NCBI RefSeq assembly: GCF_014842255.1
Contig: NZ_JACYVH010000002.1
Span: 358,519 to 422,518, forward strand
DNA: 64,000 bases
From: Frigoribacterium sp. CFBP 13712
Lineage (GTDB): Bacteria; Actinomycetota; Actinomycetes; Actinomycetales; Microbacteriaceae
Reading direction: 5' to 3'
The position numbers and the translations under genes were made by a program. The number at the start of each line of letters is the position of its first letter. Positions within the stretch are counted from its first letter, which is position 1. Below the pieces are notes generated by a model. It had not been told where the DNA came from. It saw only the letters and a list, made by a program, of their open reading frames with translations, and did no database searches. Shown here in pieces: positions 60,689-64,000 of the stretch.

Positions 60689-61535
60689 TCGACTCCCGTC
60701 CCTGCGACGCTCTCCGGCTCGTCTGGCCGACCGATGGCAGGGCGTGCTCCTGACCCTCGTCGTGGGCGTGGCGACCCTGTGGCTCGCGGCCACGGGGCAG
60801 CTCATCCTGTACATCCACCCGCGGTACGTCGTCTTCACGGTCATCATGATCGCCATCGGCATGGTGCTGTCGATCGGCGTGCTCGCGCTCGCCCCCGCCC
60901 GGGGTGACGACGACCACGATCACGACCACCCGGGTGGGCACGACCACGACGCCGACCCCGCGGCCGCCCTGCGCCCCCGCCGGCCACGGCGTGGTCGCGC
61001 TGCGGCCCGCGGCATCGCCGTCGGCGCGGGCGCGCTCGTGACGATCGTCATGGCCGTCGCCCTCGTCGCCCTGCCCCCGGCGACCCTCACCAGCGCCACG
61101 GCCGGGCAGCGCGACGTGAACTCGTCGACCGCCGCGCTCGACGGCACCAGCGTCGACGACGCGACGGGCGCCTCCGACGAGACCTACGCGTCGTTCTCGA
61201 TCCTCGACTGGGCCGGTCTGCTGCGGCAGACCACCGATCTCTCGTTCTACCAGGGCAAGACCGCCGACCTGGTCGGCTTCGTCGTGCCGTCGGGCGACGA
61301 CCCCGACGTGTTCTACGTGTCGCGGTTCATCATCACCTGCTGCGCCGTCGACGCGCAGCCCGTGGGCGTGCCCGTGTACCTCCCCGACTGGCGCGAGCAG
61401 GTCGACGCCGACGACTGGATCGACGTCTCCGGCGGATTCCAGGCGAACCAGAGCGGTGCGACCGACGACCCGATCGCCCTCGTGCCCGACGAACTCGAGA
61501 AGGTCGGCCAACCGCGTGACCCCTACCTCTACTGA
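60681..61535 (+). CDS. TIGR03943-type putative permease subunit (YcgQ-like)
   Basis: The 284-aa protein has two N-terminal membrane helices, then a His/Asp-rich cytosolic loop (DDDHDHDHPGGHDHDAD), a third helix and a C-terminal extracytoplasmic domain with FYVSRFIITCCAVDAQPVGVPV. The conserved Cys-Cys pair and the domain are those of the TIGR03943/DUF1980 partner of YraQ-like permeases. The His cluster suggests binding of Zn, Cu or Ni. The start is TTG 8 nt inside the permease gene; no alternative upstream exists. Confidence 0.85.
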   Translation: MRDRLPSLRRSPARLADRWQGVLLTLVVGVATLWLAATGQLILYIHPRYVVFTVIMIAIGMVLSIGVLALAPARGDDDHDHDHPGGHDHDADPAAALRPRRPRRGRAAARGIAVGAGALVTIVMAVALVALPPATLTSATAGQRDVNSSTAALDGTSVDDATGASDETYASFSILDWAGLLRQTTDLSFYQGKTADLVGFVVPSGDDPDVFYVSRFIITCCAVDAQPVGVPVYLPDWREQVDADDWIDVSGGFQANQSGATDDPIALVPDELEKVGQPRDPYLY

Positions 61536-62946
61536 CCGCTGGTCGGCGGAGCGCGAGCGGGCCCACGACGAGGGCGCCGGTCTCGACCAGGCCGACCTCT
61601 CGCGACGGCAGGGGCGTCGATTCGTCGCCGTCGTGATCGTGCTCGCGGTCGTCTGCACGATCTTCGGCGTCCTGACCCACCTGCAGGGTCCGAAGCTGAC
61701 CGAGACGCAGATCGACGAGACCGCCGTGGTGGCGCAGTCGGGTCAGCAGCTGCGCCTGTTCGCCAACCAGGTGCTGGCCCACGTCGACGCCGACCAGGTC
61801 GAGGTGTCTCCGGCCGCGCCGCACACCGTCTCGACCTCGGGCGACGTCATCGCGGTGCAGTTCACCGACCGGCTGAGATACGGCACCGAGTACACCGTGA
61901 CGGTCGACGGCGTCTCGAGCGTCTACCAGGCCCAGCCGTCGACCCTGACGACGACCTTCAGCACCGCGGCGGCCCAGACCTATCGCATCGTCCACGGGGC
62001 GGACGGCGCCGACGACCGCATCGAGCGGGCCCCGCTGACCGGCGGCGCCGATCGCACCGTCGTCTATCAGGCCGCGCGCATCCAGGCCTTCGAGGTCTTC
62101 GACACGGCGGTCGCGGTCGTGACCGACGACGGCACCACCTCGACGCTCAGCCTGGTCTCTCCCGACGGGGTGGCGGTGGAGACCCTTCCGCTGCCCGACG
62201 GCCCGGGGCTGATCACCCGCTTCGGCGCGGACGCCGCCTCGACGACGATCGCCTTCTCGTGGCGGCCGCAGGGCTCCGAGACCGACACCCTGTACACGCT
62301 GCCCCTCCAGGGCCAGCGCGCCGTGACCCCGGTGCAGTCCATCGCCGGCGAGCCCATCACCGTGCTCGACTGGTTCTTCGTGCCGGGCCGGGCCACGGTC
62401 GTGGTCCAGTCGGCGGACGAGACCGTCGCGGCGTTCGATCTGACCGGCGCCGCGCCTCCTCGGCCCTACGGCACCTTCGTCTCGCTGCAGGGCGTCGCGC
62501 TCGACGGCGGCACCTTCGTGGCGGCGACGGCGCTGCAGTCGTCGCGGGTCGACCTCGACACGGGTGAGCAGACGCCGATCCCGTTCTCGGCGGTCGAGGG
62601 CGGCACGCCGTTCCGCGGCGAGCTGGTCGCCGTGGGCGAGACGACCTACGTGCAGCAGGTCGCGGTCCCGGCCGCCGACGGGAGCTCGTATCGCAACCTC
62701 GTGGTCGTCGACGACCTGAAGGAGGCGCGGGCCCTGTACGAGCCGTCGGCCGTCGGGACGACCATCGAGGGCTTCTCCGTCTCGCCCAACGGGCAGTACC
62801 TCGCGGTCGAGACGGCCGAGGCGACGGCGGAGACCGACTTCAGCTACACCATCGATCCCGTGCCGACCACCGTGACGACGACCATCGTCGACATCTCGAC
62901 GGGCGGCGTGGTGGCGAGCTTCGCGGGGCACTCCACCGCCTGGTGA
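61516..62946 (+). CDS. Hypothetical membrane-anchored protein with beta-propeller-like domain, 476 aa
   Basis: No named family is recognised. A charged N-terminus (about 35 residues) is followed by one membrane helix (FVAVVIVLAVVCTIFGVLTHL) and a long extracytoplasmic beta-rich part: an Ig-like segment (DVIAVQFTDRLRYGTEYTVTVDG) and repeated strands in the style of TolB/WD propellers, ending FSVSPNGQYLAVETAE. GTG 61516 overlaps the previous gene by 20 nt, so it belongs to the permease operon. It could be a sensor or periplasmic accessory of the permease; this is inference from position only. Confidence 0.7.
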   Translation: MTPTSTDRWSAERERAHDEGAGLDQADLSRRQGRRFVAVVIVLAVVCTIFGVLTHLQGPKLTETQIDETAVVAQSGQQLRLFANQVLAHVDADQVEVSPAAPHTVSTSGDVIAVQFTDRLRYGTEYTVTVDGVSSVYQAQPSTLTTTFSTAAAQTYRIVHGADGADDRIERAPLTGGADRTVVYQAARIQAFEVFDTAVAVVTDDGTTSTLSLVSPDGVAVETLPLPDGPGLITRFGADAASTTIAFSWRPQGSETDTLYTLPLQGQRAVTPVQSIAGEPITVLDWFFVPGRATVVVQSADETVAAFDLTGAAPPRPYGTFVSLQGVALDGGTFVAATALQSSRVDLDTGEQTPIPFSAVEGGTPFRGELVAVGETTYVQQVAVPAADGSSYRNLVVVDDLKEARALYEPSAVGTTIEGFSVSPNGQYLAVETAEATAETDFSYTIDPVPTTVTTTIVDISTGGVVASFAGHSTAW

Positions 62947-62971
62947 CCGGGTCGGTCGGGCCGTCGGTCCC

Positions 62972-63250
62972 TCAGGCGGTCAGGCCCCGCTTGACGCGCT
63001 GGGACACACGCAGCCCGCTGCTCTCGAGGCGCCGGGCGAGCTCGAGACCGCTGATCGGACGGGCGCCCGCCTCGATCAGGTCGGCGCAGCGCGAGAGGGG
63101 GACGTCGTAGTGATCGTGGTCGAAGCCGCGCCGGGGGATGCCGTTCGCGGCGGCGAAGCGGTGCAGCTCGTCGTACGACTCGTCGCTGACGAGGTGGGCC
63201 CAGACGGTGTCGTGGGCCGGCCACACGGGGTCGTCGATCAAGATGGTCAC
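62972..63250 (-). CDS. DUF4031 protein, 92 aa
   Basis: The small soluble protein has the DUF4031 pattern: TILIDDPVWPAHDTVWAHLVSDESYDELH, GIPRRGFDHDHYDVP and a basic end (RVSQRVKRGLTA). Conserved Asp/His residues suggest metal or phosphate binding, but no activity is known. TACCGT lies exactly 6 nt before the GTG at 63250, which favours this start over the GTG at 63256. Confidence 0.85.
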   Translation of the reverse strand: MTILIDDPVWPAHDTVWAHLVSDESYDELHRFAAANGIPRRGFDHDHYDVPLSRCADLIEAGARPISGLELARRLESSGLRVSQRVKRGLTA

Positions 63251-63256
63251 AGGCAC

Positions 63257-63262
63257 ACGGTA
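63257..63262 (-). promoter_or_regulatory. -10 element (TACCGT) of a leaderless DUF4031 promoter
   Basis: The minus-strand TACCGT ends 6 nt before the GTG at 63250. Confidence 0.45.
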
Positions 63263-63273
63263 GTCCGAGTGCG

Positions 63274-63303
63274 TTGACGGCGGCCGAAACCGCCGTGTAA
63301 TCT
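63274..63303 (+). promoter_or_regulatory. rplU-rpmA promoter (TTGACG-18 nt-TAATCT)
   Basis: This is the best sigma-70-type promoter in the window. The spacer holds an inverted repeat (ACGGCGG/CCGCCGT). A leader of about 140 nt precedes the rplU ATG, and it could host L21-linked feedback control. Confidence 0.7.
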
Positions 63304-63449
63304 AAGCGGTTGGTACGCATCGGCCCACGACCACGTCGTCGGCCCTCCGCGACGAACGGCCGCCGGGCTCAGGCTCCGCCGTCCGCCACCGCACGAACCG
63401 TGCGACGAGGCGGTCCCTCGTACATCCCCTGAGACATTAAGGAACACAC

Positions 63450-63758
63450 ATGGTCTACGCAGTCGTGCGCGCCGGTGGTCGGCAAGAGAAGGTCGAGGTC
63501 GGCACGATCGTCACCCTCGATCGACTGAAGGCCGACACCGGCGACAGCATCACCCTCGCCCCGGTCCTCCACGTCGACGGCGACACGATCCTCTCGACCG
63601 CCGACGCCCTGTCGAAGATCACGGTGACCGCCGAGGTCCTCGGCGATCTGCGCGGCCCGAAGATCGTCATCCAGAACTACAAGAACAAGACCGGGTACAA
63701 GCGTCGCATGGGCTTCCGTGCCGACCTCACCCGCGTCAAGATCACCTCGATCAAGTAA
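63450..63758 (+). CDS. rplU: 50S ribosomal protein L21
   Basis: The 102-aa protein matches bL21: [20 protein letters not shown], the loop with [21 protein letters not shown] and the C-terminal rRNA-binding [34 protein letters not shown] precedes the ATG. It is followed 12 nt later by rpmA, the standard pair. Confidence 0.97.
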   Translation: MVYAVVRAGGRQEKVEVGTIVTLDRLKADTGDSITLAPVLHVDGDTILSTADALSKITVTAEVLGDLRGPKIVIQNYKNKTGYKRRMGFRADLTRVKITSIK

Positions 63759-63770
63759 GGGGCCCCGCAG

Positions 63771-64000
63771 ATGGCACACAAGAAGGGCGCATCGTCCACC
63801 CGTAACGGACGCGACTCGAACGCTCAGCGCCTCGGCGTGAAGCGCTTCGGCGGCCAGGTCGTCCTCGCCGGCGAGATCATCGTCCGCCAGCGCGGCACCC
63901 ACTTCCACCCCGGCGCCAACGTCGGCCGCGGCGGCGACGGCACCCTCTTCGCCCTCGCACCCGGCTCCGTCGAGTTCGGCAACAAGGGCGGCCGCAAGGT
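63771..64000 (+). CDS. rpmA: 50S ribosomal protein L27 (3'-truncated by window edge)
   Basis: The first 76 codons match bL27: [57 protein letters not shown] and [12 protein letters not shown]. The N-terminus reaches the peptidyl transferase centre. The gene continues past the window end, where obg would be expected. Confidence 0.97.
   Translation, partial: MAHKKGASSTRNGRDSNAQRLGVKRFGGQVVLAGEIIVRQRGTHFHPGANVGRGGDGTLFALAPGSVEFGNKGGRK

Overview
This 64 kb window is chromosomal DNA from a high-GC (about 70%) actinobacterium, most likely a member of the Microbacteriaceae. Three things point there. The gene order is tRNA-Pro, tig, clpP1, clpP2, clpX, and ileS, folC, DUF4233, ndk. There is a mycothiol-type Rv2466c-like reductase, an actinobacterial ileS T-box leader and a LAxTG cell-wall sorting signal. 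Many genes have a -10 hexamer 6-7 nt in front of the start codon, as in leaderless actinobacterial transcripts. The genus cannot be fixed from the sequence alone.

Layout. 0-3 kb: the end of a GtrA-type lipid-carrier protein, an ArnT/PMT-like glycosyltransferase, and tRNA-Arg(TCT) with a duplicated 3' half. 3-12 kb: an aldo/keto reductase, an Ssb, a lipoprotein, the ABC-F protein EttA, two thioesterases, a truncated haemoglobin and an MscS channel. 12-19 kb: PepN, an Rv2466c-like reductase, RpiB, a Fpg/Nei glycosylase, a PaiB-like flavoprotein, an amidohydrolase, and Dps with iron-box-like sites. 19-26 kb: a NarL-type two-component system, then three surface-acylation/esterase genes. 25.7-30.4 kb: tRNA-Gly, tRNA-Pro and the trigger factor-ClpP1P2-ClpX proteostasis block. 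30-37 kb: Dcp, a methyltransferase, a tiny membrane protein between palindromic repeats, and valS. 37-45 kb: a ProP-like transporter, a five-gene oligopeptide ABC/TetR locus and a second GtrA protein. 45-54 kb: a LAxTG surface protein, a CDF metal transporter, T-box-ileS, folC, DUF4233 and ndk. 54-64 kb: a DsbA/VKOR pair, rne, a YraQ/TIGR03943 permease pair with neighbours, DUF4031, and rplU-rpmA running off the end.

Most genes are housekeeping and closely packed, with many 4-nt ATGA/GTGA overlaps that indicate translational coupling. I found no prophage, insertion sequence, CRISPR array, defence island or biosynthetic cluster.

The strongest unexplained signal lies in the DNA rather than in one gene. 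The nonamer AGGAGGCGC, usually within CCGAGGAGGCGCGGG, occurs about 41 times by hand count on both strands, inside genes, between genes and as the arms of two terminators. About 2 are expected from base composition. This resembles DNA-uptake or Chi/KOPS-type signalling words. Other items worth attention are two families of dyad-symmetric repeats, a tRNA-Arg 3'-end duplication that looks like an integration scar, paired iron-box-like sites at dps, an RNase E without the Zn-link cysteines, and a set of leaderless promoters that fix several start codons.
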